From Ailanthus altissimus (Eukaryota > Streptophyta > Magnoliopsida > Sapindales > Simaroubaceae): 64,000 nucleotides of DNA. The notes below the pieces were generated by a model that had not been told where the DNA came from, made no database searches, and worked only from the letters and a program-made list of their open reading frames with translations. Positions 46,010 through 59,120 of the stretch are shown in pieces (the first letter of the stretch is position 1; each line of letters opens with the position of its first letter). The DNA lies in assembly GCA_946807835.1 (NCBI GenBank), contig OX327702.1:12462001-12526000 (forward strand), written 5' to 3'. The position numbers and the translations under genes were made by a program.

Positions 46010-47920
46010 TAGACACACCAACTATAGGATACCAAGAAATATTTTGATTGCCAATGGATTTGAGAATAGTTCTAAATTCAGAAAAACTTAGATATATTAT
46101 TGATAAGAAGATAATAAAGAGTGTTTTTGATAATATCTCTTCGAAAGAAGTTAAAATTTATCAGGAATGGATTAAAAATAATTTGAGAGTCAAATTATAT
46201 ATCCTAGCCTCGATATCTAATGATTTTCAGCAGGAGCATGTGCACATGAGATGTGTAAGTGGTACAATGCTCCATCTAAAAATTTATTTGATATATCCAA
46301 ATCACAAATAGAGAATAATCACAATGTAAAGTATTTACACTCTAGTGAGGTTTTAAATAGTAAATATTACTATTCAATATACTTTATCTTAAGAAAGATA
46401 GACCAATTTGATCTCTGTTTACTGATTATAGACATCTCATTAACATATAATGCTAAGAGTTGAGGGGTATGAGATACCGCCTGTCATTCTCATATCTATA
46501 AGGCGTTGCATAATTTAAGCTTTGCGTAGAAAATTGAGATTTTCTAGACGTAATAGCTGTCAGGACTTTTAAGTTACTTCTCTATTCTTGCAGAAGCATA
46601 ATATTGCATAATTACTATTTTGAGCCAAATATTATTAGGCTAATCATTTCACTCATTATGTAAGACAGAGAGAGTTATCATAAATACATTAGGAATAGTT
46701 TCTTATGTATATATGATAAGGATAATATTTTGCTAACTGAGTATCAGTTAACAAATGACTATTATATCTTAAATACAACAAGAAATGTCTAGGTGGATAG
46801 AATAAATAGTAATTTGGGAACTTTGAATAATAATAACTTGTGGCATACAAGATTAGGTCATGTAGGCGTGAGACGTCTATCCCGTCTAGTTAAGGATGGT
46901 CAGATACTTGATTTGACTATGAAACATTGGCCAATTTATGAATCCCGAATTCAAGGAAAATGACCAAATTCTGTGTACATATTGAACACCGGTCCACTGA
47001 TTTATTAGAACTCGTACATATTGATGTATATGGTCTAATAAATCATACTACCATTGGGTGAATTTTAATAATTCATCGTGAAAAAATTTGTCACGATACA
47101 AATATGTGTTTTTAAGAAACACAGGTTAGAAACTTTTGAAGTGTTTATAGAGTTCTGACTAGAAGTAGAGAAACTAACCCTTATGTCATGTCTTTGATTA
47201 GAACGATACGGTTTATACATGAGTAGTAAATTCACAAATTATTTAAAGAAGAATAGGATTCTTGCTCAATATAGTCCTTTAGATACTCCTCAATATAAAG
47301 GGGTTTAGGAGTGGGGGAGTTGAACTTTATCAGATATGGTCTGATTGATTTTAAGCCTCACCGATCTTTTAGAATATCTATGGGTTTATACTCTAAAACT
47401 TGCTATTCATTTATTGAACAAAGTTCCATCGAAAGTCGTTCATTTTATTCTGTATAAGATATAGACTGGAAGGAAACCAAGTCTTATAAATGTTAAGATT
47501 TAGAGTTATCCTATTTGCATAAGCATTACGCAACATGACAAATTTGCACCCAAGAGGTACAAGTATAGGTTTATTATGTATCCCAAGAATTTTTTGGGAT
47601 ACCAATTCTATGATTCAAAGGAATGAAATGTGTTCGTTCCTTATAAATGCCTCTTTCCTAGAGAAACAGTATCTCATAGGTTATGGGAATTGTAGAAGGA
47701 TTGAACTTGATGAAATCAATCCAAGAATTATAAACCAACGATGGAACTCTAAGCTTACTCAAGTGAAATGCCTTTAACACGATCTCCATAGGTCAGAAAG
47801 GATATCGAGGGCCGCCTATTAAGTATACTTAATACCTGAAAGTGCCATTGACATTTTCTTAGTTGAAGAAAGGAATATTTTGACTTACACAGAGACGATG
47901 TTGGATATTGATTGAAAATT
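46010..47920 (+). pseudogene. copia-A gag-pol remnant, second plus-strand copy
   Basis: This is a strongly decayed Ty1/copia polyprotein. Gag: 46048-46240 (LRIVLNSEKLRYIIDKK, then YILASISNDFQQEHVHMRC). GAG-pre-integrase: 46830-46930 (LWHTRLGHVGVRRLSRLVKD). Integrase is traceable from 46970 to 47460 in broken frames (ELVHIDVYGL, QYSPLDTPQYKG, LNKVPSKVVHF). Integrase end and RT start: 47480-47910 (KHYATXQICTQEVQV-type blocks, LTYTETMLDID). No RT core or RNase H follows. Many stops and frameshifts make it one of the oldest copies here. Confidence 0.8.
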
Positions 47921-47929
47921 TATTTGAGA

Positions 47930-48261
47930 CATTAGATAAATTCGTATACTAGTAATATTTGAATTCTTAAGTTTTTTTAAGTTTATTATTTTATTTTTTT
48001 AATAGTTTATTATAAACTTTATATATATTTAAGTTTTCGATAAGAATAAAATACAATATTTGTTTGAGACAATAGAAGGTTTTAAAACTTGTTATAAACA
48101 TATGCAATACTATTTCAGCATCAATAAATTAATTCTTTGGAGAGACCACTATTGACATTGTCAAGACATAAATGGACAAAATAAATCTTCCAGTGCCATC
48201 AAAAATTGCTTGATGGGAAATCAATAACTAAAGGCTTAAAAGAACAAATGCATCACGTGTT
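47930..48261. other. AT-rich spacer
   Basis: I see no recognised element or gene between the copia-A pol remnant and the copia-B LTR. Confidence 0.4.
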
Positions 48262-49874
48262 TGTTAGAAGTATACTCTTAAAACAAGATTATTTGTATTT
48301 ATTATTGAAAATAAATAATAGAGATTTTTCATTCAATTTTATATTTTGAAAGTTTGATTGCTTTTATTAAAATATCATAAAATTCCTTTATTATTATATG
48401 TAACCTTAAATGTAGTATATAATAGTTATATACAAGTCGATTAAGTTTAAGCATAATAATTTAAACTAATCGTTAGTCTAAATAAAGACAAAAACTTCAT
48501 TTGATAGTCTATAAGTGTGGCCAATTTGTATATTATATACAATGGTATTATCCAGATCATTCTATATAGTGACATAAAAAATATAGATATTTTGTATAAT
48601 TTGATTATATAGGATTGAGCCATAATAAAATTAATTATTTGTTAATCTTTATTAGTAAAGAAAATTTATTTTATTACAATAGAATCATATATAGATTAAT
48701 CTTAATTCTGAGTGATTAATAAACTCATATTCATTGAGTTATGTTTATTAATTTACAAGGGAAAGACTATAAAATATTTTCAGTCAATTACTAAGTATTT
48801 TATAAATATAACATAATGCATTTTTGGGGAATATTTCTCACAGATATAAAATCCACTCATTCTGATAAAAAGTTAGATAAGTTGTTCATTTAATAATTGA
48901 TTCTGGTTTTAAACATAATGATCACTCAGTTTTCTTTAAGGGTTTAAGAAAATAATAAATTTATAAATTTTATAAATTAAATATTCAAAAGGGATCAATG
49001 TGGATCAAGAATAAAGATGTAATTAGACAGGTTAATGGGCACTCGACCTAACTCTAATTATGAATACTTGTGATGATTGATTTATATGAAATGATTATAA
49101 TATGGACAAGATATTTTTTTATTTTATAATTTATCTGCAAAATTAAGAGTTCAGCTTTATATTTTTAGTGGAGTAATATAAAGTTGATAAAAATTTATAT
49201 TGATTAAAGAGTATAATCAAATGATTTAACTTATCAGAGCTTAATTTCGTAGGTCTATTAGGTCTCTATAATGATTTTATAAAACACTAAAATGGACTAT
49301 TGGATTAATTGTTGAATCTAAAATATTAATTAACCTAAGTTTAATTTGATTAACCTTATTAGGACCAATTAATTAATTTTGTAGGCTCATGTTTAATTTG
49401 ACTAAATTTATTGGGCTCACTTAATTGTTGGCTCAATCAATAATAGCTATATAATTAAATAAATAATTAGATTATTTATTTAAATTAGATAATTAAATTA
49501 AATTATGAATTATCTAAATTATTTAATTAAAAATAATATTAGATATTATCATAATTCTTATCAGATAAGGATTTATCTTTTTAATTATCTAAATTAAAAT
49601 AATATAAAAATATTATTTTATCCTAATCCTATTAGGATTTGGAGTTTAGATAAAATAAGGATACGTACACTATATAAAAAGAGTTTTTAAAAATACTTTT
49701 TATATTTTCTTCTTTTGTGCTTCCCTTTGGGCTAAACTTTTTCTAGAGAGAAAAAATTAAGAACACAAAAATTTGATCTTTCACAATCAATCAACTTGTC
49801 TACACGAATAGTCAAATATCTTTTTGTTGCTAAATTAAATTAGACATAATAAAATTTTTAAAATTATTCATGCA
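48262..49874 (+). repeat. copia-B 5' LTR, plus-strand copy
   Basis: It starts TGTTAGAAGTATACTC and ends ATTCATGCA (1,613 bp). It aligns with the reverse complement of 10783-12446 along its length. It opens the second copia-B element, which continues as leader (49889-50427), is interrupted by the MULE, and resumes at 62716. Confidence 0.8.
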
Positions 49875-49876
49875 AT

Positions 49877-49888
49877 TGGTATTTGAGA
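49877..49888 (+). other. copia-B primer binding site (mutated)
   Basis: TGGTATTTGAGA lies two bases after the LTR, a mutated tRNA-iMet type site. Confidence 0.65.
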
Positions 49889-50427
49889 TAGGCTTATGTC
49901 TATTTTAATTTATGTTTATTTTAATTTAATTGCAAATTATATTTTATATTTTTGATGAGTAGGCATATTTTTAATGGTTTATATTTTTATTAATGAGATG
50001 AATGGTTATAAATTATTACATAAATTGATGGTATTGCTAGTTAATTATATGATCTTTTGAATTTAAAATTATTTAGATCAATTTTAGTAAGGAAAGGCAT
50101 ATGGTTTTTGTATTATTTTTTTATTACTATAATAAAAACAAATTCAAAAGCTTTTCATGAAGCAAAAACATGAAACAATTTTAGTGTGTTCCAAAAGAAA
50201 AAGAAGAGCACGTCATTTTCTTCCAAACCAAAGAAAAAGACAAAAGAGTGGCTCTCTTAGAGGGAGCCACTGATTCGACCACCAGAGGCTTGTAAAAAGG
50301 TAGGCTTGCATTTGCAAAGCTAGGTGTGGCCTTAGGACACGCCTAAGCTTGCTAACAGGCGTGGCCTTAGGAGTTGGTGCAATTAAGGGACAAGCTAAAA
50401 AATAATTATTATATGAGATATAATTAT
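49889..50427 (+). other. copia-B leader, upstream half
   Basis: It matches the reverse complement of 10125-10766 in the first copy, with the same 'gagccactgattcgacc' and 'ggtgtggcc' blocks. It ends at the MULE with TATAATTAT, the candidate target duplication. Confidence 0.65.
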
Positions 50428-51120
50428 TTTTTAAAATTTTTTTTTGTACTTAATCAGATGTTTAAACATATATTGTTTTAACCTTAGTCAAACGGTTAAT
50501 ACTATATTAACCAAATATATTACTTTTTTTTTTATTTTACCCTTAAAAAATAATATCCGTCTCATCTTTCTCAAAACTCTCGATAACGCTCACAACTCTC
50601 TCTCGGCCAATATTGTTTCTTAAAATTATCTTAAACCTGTAGATCAGTTACAAATTTAACATATTTTGAAGATTTTCGCGAAAATAATAAACTGTAGAGT
50701 TGAAAAAATTGAAAACTGGTAAGTTTTTATCCTAAATTTAGTTTTATGTGTTTTTATGTTGTTTTTGTATGTAATATTATAAATGTATAGTTGTAATGTT
50801 AGTAATGTATAAAATAGATTGAAAATGAGTGTAAGAGATCAAAATTGACACAAAAATGACCAAAAATGGTCGAAAATACCAAAAAAGGTGAATTTTGACA
50901 TTTTTCAGACTCTATGCACCGTCGAGTGCCACCACATGCTGGCGTGTTACAATCATGCATAGGTGCGTGGGTGCACGTACGAGCCCTGTTGTACACAACA
51001 AGGCGCACCCTGTTGCACGCACCATGCGCCTTAATACGTGCCCAAGCACCCTGCGCATCAGGGCACACAATAGTTTGGCCTATGGCATAACACGCCACGT
51101 GGCATTGTAAAATTTTTATT
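50428..51120 (+). repeat. MULE left terminal inverted repeat
   Basis: It aligns with the reverse complement of the right end over several hundred bases, for example 'tatattaaccaaa' near 50512 and the block at 50729-50830 ('ctaaatttagttttatgtg' and 'gttagtaatgt'). A GC-rich module at 50915-51105, ending in CCACGTGGCA, has a diverged partner at 62139-62290. Minus-strand ORF 50799-51098 overlies this module and is not a gene. Confidence 0.85.
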
Positions 51121-51260
51121 TTATTTTATTTATTTATATTAAGTTTATATTTATATATTTATTTATATATTCAATATTTTGTATTATTTTTAATTTAATT
51201 GTATATATAATTATACTAAAATGGCGATAATTATTTTCAGGTGCTGCTGATATCATCATG

Positions 51261-54230
51261 TCACAAATTTTAATCATTATATGTTTTGAGGGAAAATAGT
51301 GATGGTTTTGATAGATACATTAAATATCAAAATATGCATATGGTAGTTGCAAACAATATTAAATATGAAATATTGTTGAGAAGAGTTTGTCATTTTTTAG
51401 GAGTTGATCAAGTGTATTATAAAGTTATTATGAAGTTTGAGGTTTCTTCAAGTACTATAAAATTGAGACTTATTCTACTTGAAAATGACGATGATACGAT
51501 ATTGTGGTTAAGTTTACAGAATAATATGGCTATACCTCTTTGTGTAATAGTAAATGCTCGAGCTCTTGAATATGAAAGTAATACAGAAGCACCCATGGAG
51601 CAAAAATAAGGTTATGCTAATCAATTCGCATCAGCAACTCCTGTGTACATTCCAAATCCTCGAAAGGATTATCATTATTCTCCTCCAATGTTCAATGAAC
51701 AACCAGGCTACACATATTATAATAGTTAGATATATGGAGATGTTGGCGTTGATCTCAATTATGATATTGGTTAAGATGTTGGATATAATGTGAGTGATGA
51801 GGGGGAAATGAGGAATGTTATGAGAATGATAATCATGGTTACGATGTTAGTTATGAGGTTGATGATGATAATGATGGTAGAAATGATGATGATAATGATG
51901 ATGATGACGATGAGCAGAATGATGATGATGATGAGGGTGATGATGATAATGATTATGGGAGAGAAGAAAGGGTTAATGTAGAAAATCTATTTTAGTTTCA
52001 ACCTGAAATACCACAATTTTAGTTGAATATATTAGAAAAGATATCTTCAACTGGGATTGGTAATGTGTTTATAAAAAAGTTTATAACAACAAAGATGAAA
52101 TTCATGAAGCTATAAGCATAGTTACACTGAAGAGAGCTTCTGGGTTTACAAGTCCACCAAAGATTGTTTTGAGTTGAAATGCGATGATGACAGATGCAAG
52201 TAGAGATTACAGGTAGTGTCGATGGAAGGGTGACATTTTTTCATTGTAAGGCGAATAGATGCAAAGCACACTTGTGTTTTGAGTCAATTGCGGGATGGTC
52301 ACCGGCAAGCAAAGAGCCAAATTATTGTTAAAGTAATAAAAAATAAGTTTACATCTGTCAATAGAAATTATAGGTCAAAAGACATTCACACAGACATACG
52401 TGAAGAATTAGTGTTCAGATAACGTATACTACATCTTGGTGAGCTAAGGAACGTGCATTAAGATTGATAAGAGGTTCTCCGACAGATTCGTTTAGATTGC
52501 TTCCTACATACAGCTATGTATTGCAACAAAAAAATCAGAGTACGGTTACTCATTTGGAAATTGATGCGAATAATCACTTTAAGTATTTTTTTTTGGCATT
52601 AGGACCATGTATCAGAGGTTTTAATTCATCAATCCGACCAGTGATTGTAGTGGATGGAATATTTTTGAAAGGTTCCTATCTTGATACAATGTTTGTGCTC
52701 CAGAAGATTCGTTTAGATTGCTTTCTACATACAGCTATGTGTTGCAACAAAAAAATCAGAGTACGGTTACTCATTTAGAAACTGACGTGGATAATCACTT
52801 TAAGTGTTTCGTTTTAGCATTAGGACCATGTATCAGAGGTTTTAATTCATCAATCAGACCAGTTATTGTAGTGGATAGAATAGTTTTGAAAGGTTCCTAT
52901 TTTGATACAATGTTTGTGGCCATTTGTAAGGATGAAAACAATCAGATTTTTTCATTGACTTAGAGAATTGTTGACTTGAAAAATGATACTTCTTGGGAGT
53001 GGTTTATGGTTAAACTGCAGGGAGTAATTGAGGGCCATCAGAATCTTGTCTTTATAATTCATCAATCCAACCAGTGATTGTAGTGGATGGAACATTTTTG
53101 AAAGGTTCCTATCTTGATACAATATTTATAGCCGTTTGTAAGGATGGAAATAATCATATTTTTCCATTGGCCAAAGGAATTATTGACTCAGAAAATGATA
53201 CTTCTTGGGAGTGGTTTATGGTTAAACTGTGGGGAGTAATTACGAGCCATTAGAATCTTGTCTTTATATCAAATTGACACGTCAATATTAAGAGGGCTAT
53301 ATAGGGTATGTTTTCTCATGCATATCATGAGTTCTACATTTATCATTTGAAGAAAAATTTGATGACAAAATACAAGTTACCATCAAAAACATCTAGAAAA
53401 AGGTATACTTGTCTACCTACTTCATTGCTGCTAAGGCTTATCGTGTCCCTAGTTTTTCACACCAATTAAACAAGATGTGACAAATGAGACTCGACATAAC
53501 AAAGTATTTAGAGGAGGATGTTAGTACGATAAGTTGAGCCCGATTAACTGGTATTTTTAAAAGGTATGATGTCATGACTACTAATATTGCTGAGGGTATT
53601 AATGCAGTTGTAAAAGAAGCAAGAAAGCTTTTGGTGACCAATTTAGTGGAGTGGATGTGGGAGCTAACTTAATTGTGGTTTTACCATAGACGATTGGCAA
53701 CACAAAATATAATAATATCCTGACAAACTGGGCACATCATAAAGTCATGAAATATAACAATGATGTAAGTCGAATGATAATTTCTCCAGTTGATGATGTA
53801 CGATTTAAAGTTAAAGATAGTGGCGTGAATTGGATAATGGACATTGGCGAAAGAACATGTAGCTATCAAAAGTTTGACTATCGGCAACTGCCTTGTTCCC
53901 ATGCACTCGCTGTATGCAAATAAATCAGATTATCACATGAGAGTCTTTGTTCGACTTATTATACATCTGAGACTTTATTCTGTGCCTTTAGCGAGCTAGT
54001 ACTTGTAGTTGGCCAAGTGTCGGATTGGATAATCTTGGAGTATTTAAAAAATATGGACATTCAGCCTTCGATAGCACACGTCAATCAGGTAAATATCAGA
54101 TGAATCAGATTCTATCTTAAGGGGAAGAACCATTGAAGAATATATGTAGTTGTTGTAGATAGCATGGACATAATCGACAACGTGTCGAAACCTTGTCCCT
54201 TTATTGAGCAGGTGATGTATGTTTGTTTAT
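51261..54230 (+). pseudogene. MuDR-type transposase, broken and internally repeated
   Basis: This is a Mutator transposase (MURA family; DDE enzyme). A splice-acceptor-like TTTTCAG precedes at 51234-51240. The N-terminal part (51286-51609) reads GFDRYIKYQNMHMVVANN and DDDDTILWLS-like text. An Asp-rich tract from (GAT)n lies at 51855-51960. The DNA-binding domain (about 52140-52420) has FELKCDDDRCK and HTCVLSQLRDGHRQAK. The MULE catalytic domain appears as FLALGPCIRGFNSSIRPVIV and DGIFLKGSYLDTM and is repeated: related segments start at about 52484, 52705 and 53057. A SWIM zinc finger is at 53855-53925 (CSYQKFDYRQLPCSHALAVC). A zinc knuckle is at 54150-54190 (CSCCR, stop, HGHNRQR), its last Cys replaced by Arg. 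Numerous stops and frameshifts disable it. Confidence 0.9.
52484..53260 (+). repeat. Segmental repeats inside the MULE transposase
   Basis: The segment beginning AGATTCGTTTAGATTGCTT is present at 52484 and again at 52705, 221 bp apart and nearly identical over about 200 bp. A part of it (ATTCATCAATC.GACCAGT) occurs a third time at 53057, 212 bp after its second copy at 52845, followed by a longer downstream match (53100-53280 with 52880-53055). The catalytic 'VVDG.FLKGSY' block is therefore present three times. Confidence 0.9.
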
Positions 54231-54679
54231 AAAACTTCCTTGTTGATATTTAATTTCACTATAATATAAGGCTAATATTTATTTTTTCTGTTTCACACGG
54301 ATCTGAAAAATATGAAATCAAGCTAGACCCTGAGGCTTAATTATATATGAGTGTCGAGTTTCGTAACTTCTATGCACTTATTTCATAATGCACTTATACT
54401 TTTTATTACATACTTAATTATTTCGTAATGCACTTGTCCTTAGTATTGATGTTAACAATTTGAACGAAATTTTGGCAGAATCTCCCCTATTATATAGACG
54501 TTCCCAAACCTGTTATATTAAAAAAAGACACTTCTATCCAATTATATCCCAGCTCCGCACACATCCACCCAATATGCAAACATCAAAACAAATAATATGA
54601 CATAAATGCATATATAAAAAATATAGTATTAAACATCTATGAGGCAGATCTTACAGCAGTCCACAAATTAACAGCCATC
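54231..54679. other. Spacer between the convergent MULE genes
   Basis: The transposase ends upstream and the Ulp1 gene ends downstream on the other strand. I see no gene here. Polyadenylation signals for both genes would be expected, and AT-rich motifs are present, but none is distinctive. Confidence 0.4.
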
Positions 54680-54952
54680 TTTTGTCGATAAAAGGTACCA
54701 ATATGAGGGAAGGAATCAAATGACTGACCTAATATACGACACTTAATATATATACAGACAAAGGTGCCACAATCCTCGCTCCCGACCTTTTGTTGTATAT
54801 ATTCTCCTGCAAATTAACTATCGGCCAAGGGAATAAAATTAGGCCTTGTATGCCCCTCAAACTACAAAATCTACATTTTTGAAGGTACAAAGGCATTGCA
54901 ACACGCAGAGGCTCTAAATATTTTATGATGATCTCATCAGAGTGGCATTTCA

Positions 54953-57750
54953 TGTCACGCTCTAGACCCAAAAGATCTGACACATGACATAACTTACATT
55001 TATTCAATAATGTGCACTTATAAATAAAATTGCATAAAATTTCAAACTTTAATTCAACATAGGAATACTTAGCAAGTTGCTCATAAGTTCAACACTAAAA
55101 TCAACCCATAACCTAAAATATAAACATAAATATTTATTGACAATATTTAAACATTCATTTCAATTTTTCAGAATTATACAATTGAATTATGACTGGGGCA
55201 ATTAGTAAACCGGAGATACGCAGAGTTTTCTCAGAGATTAATACTCTACTACGTCACCAGTAACAACTTTGTTACCAGAAGCCCAGAATATATTCATTAC
55301 AAATTCTTACTTAAAATCAACCTATAACCACATTAAATAAAATAATACATAAGTATTTATTTAATAAGGACAAATCAAATATCTTAAATCACGTGTCCCC
55401 AAATGAAACACTCAGCAACCTAACAACTTAGGGAACCCAAGGAACAACAGAAGCCTTGCCAAATTCGCTAAGCACACATGTACTTTATTCACCTGAAATC
55501 ACATAAACTATAATGAGTATAAAACTTAGTAAGCATACTAGTTTTTCATATATCAAATACAAATACATATATGTACACAATGCATGTGTATGATATGCTA
55601 TAATAAATCAAAATCATAATCTTATCAAATCACATGTCAGGTAAGCGCTTATACATTCTTTCAAAACATATAATAGGAATACCATTACTCAACTACTACT
55701 TAGTAGGACTTCCATATCACATATCACATAATGAGCCAAATGTCACTTGTATGTGAGATACCGTATGAGAGGAATAGTACAAGTGAGGTTTAAATTACAC
55801 ATATATAATGCTCATGCTCGAAGGTAAGAGCTAAACCCTCACCCTGATCATCGGTGAGTCCTCTCACATGCACCAATACGCCACCACACGAATGTGACGA
55901 CTCAAACTTCTTTTAGGTACCAATAGGATCCTTCCTACATACGGAACACATAACATATACCAATCCCGAAGGAAAGGCCACACATAAAGGCTCCATAAAT
56001 AACATAAGGTGCCTACTAAGTCAACAGTGAGTTCAAGCATCCTCAAAACACAAAATATTTCTCATGGACATATTACACTTCAAAAGCTTTCTTTGTTAAA
56101 CACATTTCATTTTGAAAGCTCACTTTTAAAAACACATATATGTCATGTATGTCCATGCTCACATTCATAAACATAGGTTTTTTACATTTCATATCAAAAT
56201 ATACTTTGACATAACATAAACATATTCCTAAGCACATTTACAAAATCATACATAACAATTACTATGTTTATTGTGATTTCAATAAAAGTCTAGTATACTT
56301 ACCTCTTAGCACTTTCGGTTACAAGGCTTAAATCTCCTTATCCTATCAATGGAGATTAATCCTTTCATAAGCCTCAACATTCATACAAAACACTTTAAAT
56401 AGCTTACAAAACTACACATATTGCACTAATCACATCGAATTGGTCTAATTATTTGGTTTCTCAAAATCTGTCATTCTGACCACTTACACTTAACAAAAAT
56501 TTCTTATACATCAAATGATGTCCAATTACTTTAAAATCAAAATATATCATTCTTGACTCATATATCATTCTTATGTATGAATATTATATCATAAGTCCTA
56601 CACAATCCATTCCATAAACACCATCAAATCCAAACTAATATTTTGACAGGATCAAGATATTTACTGAACAGTATTCAATCTCCAAATTTTATAAAATTAT
56701 ATACTAACTTAAAAATTATAAAACTACAGAATTAATTTTGACACATATCCTAATCCATGATAAATATTTCACTTCAAAATCACTGCCAAAAGTATTTTAA
56801 AACTATTTTATTCTATAGCTTTAAAAATCTATTAATCAAATACCGTAATGAGCTCACACTCTTTAGAAAATCATAACAATTTAACCACATTGATCTAAAT
56901 TCTCAATTCTGATTATATCATATTAGACATATAAAATTATCATATTCCATAAATTTGTAATTTTTGAAGATCATTCAGCAGATCAAAAAATTGTTTGTTA
57001 CTGTATCATACTGTTAACACAGGAAATTTCTAGAATTTTAGGATCATTTTAGTAAATTCACTACAAATTTAATTTCTGGAATTTTCAATCGATTCAAAGT
57101 ATCAAATGATTCTAAACATGTCTAATTTCATATACACAAAATTCAAAACTAGAATCAAAGCACAACAATTTATAAAATTCCTGGATCAAGAGACTATCAA
57201 GTAGAAATTCTACAATTTATCATGATTTATCAAGCTATCTACATAGATCATCATCAATTCTCACAATATCTTACGAAATTCACATAAAATCCACAATTGT
57301 ACATATTTTCAAAAATCAAGACTTAAAGGAATTAACTAAAGTAACACCAAAAAACTAAGAAAAAGTTATAATATACCTCTTAAAGCTTAAATTCCAACTT
57401 TCTTCTTCTTCTTCTCTTTCTATCCCCTTTCTTTCTCTCTTTTCTCACTCTAAAAGAGGTGGCTCGACCTAAATGAGTGAATTAGGATTTCAAATGTGTA
57501 TTTTTATACTAAGAGGCTAGTTTTTAGTATTTACAAATTAGCTCCTAAAACTTTCAAAGTATTACAATTTGGTCCCTAAAATAAATCTAAAGTCTTGCAA
57601 ATAAACCCAATACTAATAGTATGTCCTTAACCTATAAAAATACTACAAATAACAATACATAAATCAAGTATCACCCACATACAAATAAAATATGTATATT
57701 TATATATATAAATACTTATTCTTATCGGTTGTGGATAAGTGATTACTACA
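54953..57750 (-). mobile_element. Long Ty3-type solo LTR inside the Ulp1 gene
   Basis: On the plus strand it starts TGTCACGCTC and ends GATTACTACA (about 2.8 kb). The flanks are TTTCA (54948-54952) and GTTCA (57751-57755), a 4-of-5 match and so a worn target duplication. On the minus strand it reads TGTAGTAATC to GAGCGTGACA, like the two Tekay-like LTRs in this window, and it shares their layout (a 'gtgag' and 'ctaaactataatgagt' zone, and a purine-rich transcript start near 57440) but not their sequence. It splits the Ulp1 Asp from the Cys region. There is no internal coding region. Confidence 0.75.
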
Positions 57751-59120
57751 GTTCATGCCGGAATCATAAAGAATAATCGTCATTCGAACAAGGCCACGCT
57801 CTGCTATAAACCAATGTTTTTAATTGATATTCAAAGGGATATATACCTACAAAAACTATTATTTTATTATTTTAAACTTAGTGTTGTTATATGCACAATA
57901 AAAAGTTATTACTATTCTTAAAAATACCTTATTGACTAATGCCCACGGTTTAGCACCAAGTAACTAGGTCTTTGTTTAGAGTGCATAAGCCAGCAACAGG
58001 TCGGGCCATTGGTCATCATCTAGAGGATCGACGGTGAAGGATGTTCGCTACATTTGTCAAATATAGTCCTAAAGACAAATATATACGACGTTACACTCCT
58101 TAATAGTTAATATATACAACGGTATGATAATGTTATATGCAAAACAGATGGGTAAAAAATAGCTCACGTAAAAATATACATCTAGAATTATACAATCCTA
58201 TGAGTACATGTCAGAAAATGTCATTTGACGCAAAGGAAAAACCTTTAAGTACTTTTTTATCTCCTGCAAAATAAAGAATATGTATAAGTTTTGATATTGT
58301 TAGACAACTCACTAAAAAAAAAAATACAAATACAAGTCCTCACGAAATCGTCAAGCTAGTGTTGTAGTAGGTCATTAAACCATGTATAGTTGAGACCGAG
58401 TCCGTCCAAAAAAACCTGCTACGTTGGATTATTTTTTTATCCAATCCAGAATCTCAATAAATTTAGCCTAATCAATGGGAATCAGTTGCCCATTTACATC
58501 AATTGTAAGTGCTACTTGTAATTCCACAAGTTTCTCTTTCACGGGCTTTTTTAACGGATTGGTATATGAACTAACTTGAGCTGCTGCTTTCCTGCGAAGG
58601 TGCCCATAGCTGCTTATGTTTTGACCCAACAGAGCATGCATAATTTTTACACTGGCAGGGCTATCAGCAACATATTGTATATCCATTGTTATAGGCTGAT
58701 GCTGACACTCGCTGGTAGGAGTATAGGCCTGAAAGTCTGCAGCCATGAATTCGGTACCCTACAAAATCGAACAACACCAGTTAATGTATTAACTTCTTAA
58801 AATTTGTACCTAATGAAATTTAGGTTCAAAACGTACCATATTCTACCATGCATTCTCAAAGATCTTGGCTAGCTTAAATTATTGCATCAAGAGAGATATC
58901 AGATGCAAGATATCTTCTTCGGCCTTAGCCACCCTACTTACTACCTCTGAGCTAATACGATCAATCTTGGCAGAAAGCTCTGAGTTAACCTTATCAATCC
59001 TAGTAAATAGCCTTATTTCAAGATCATCCATCCTCTTCTCTAGGACATGATATTGCGATGATGACGCGCCGGACTCAAACTATGCATAAGTAATTATAAA
59101 CAATTTTTACAATCTAATAC

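Noticed and set aside
50799..51098. Cys-rich minus-strand ORF
   Set aside because: It lies within the MULE terminal repeat, in a GC-rich block; the Cys pattern fits no zinc finger family.
51790..51981. Met-rich open frame
   Set aside because: It is the wrong frame of a GAT-type repeat; the neighbouring frame gives the Asp-rich tract of the MULE transposase.
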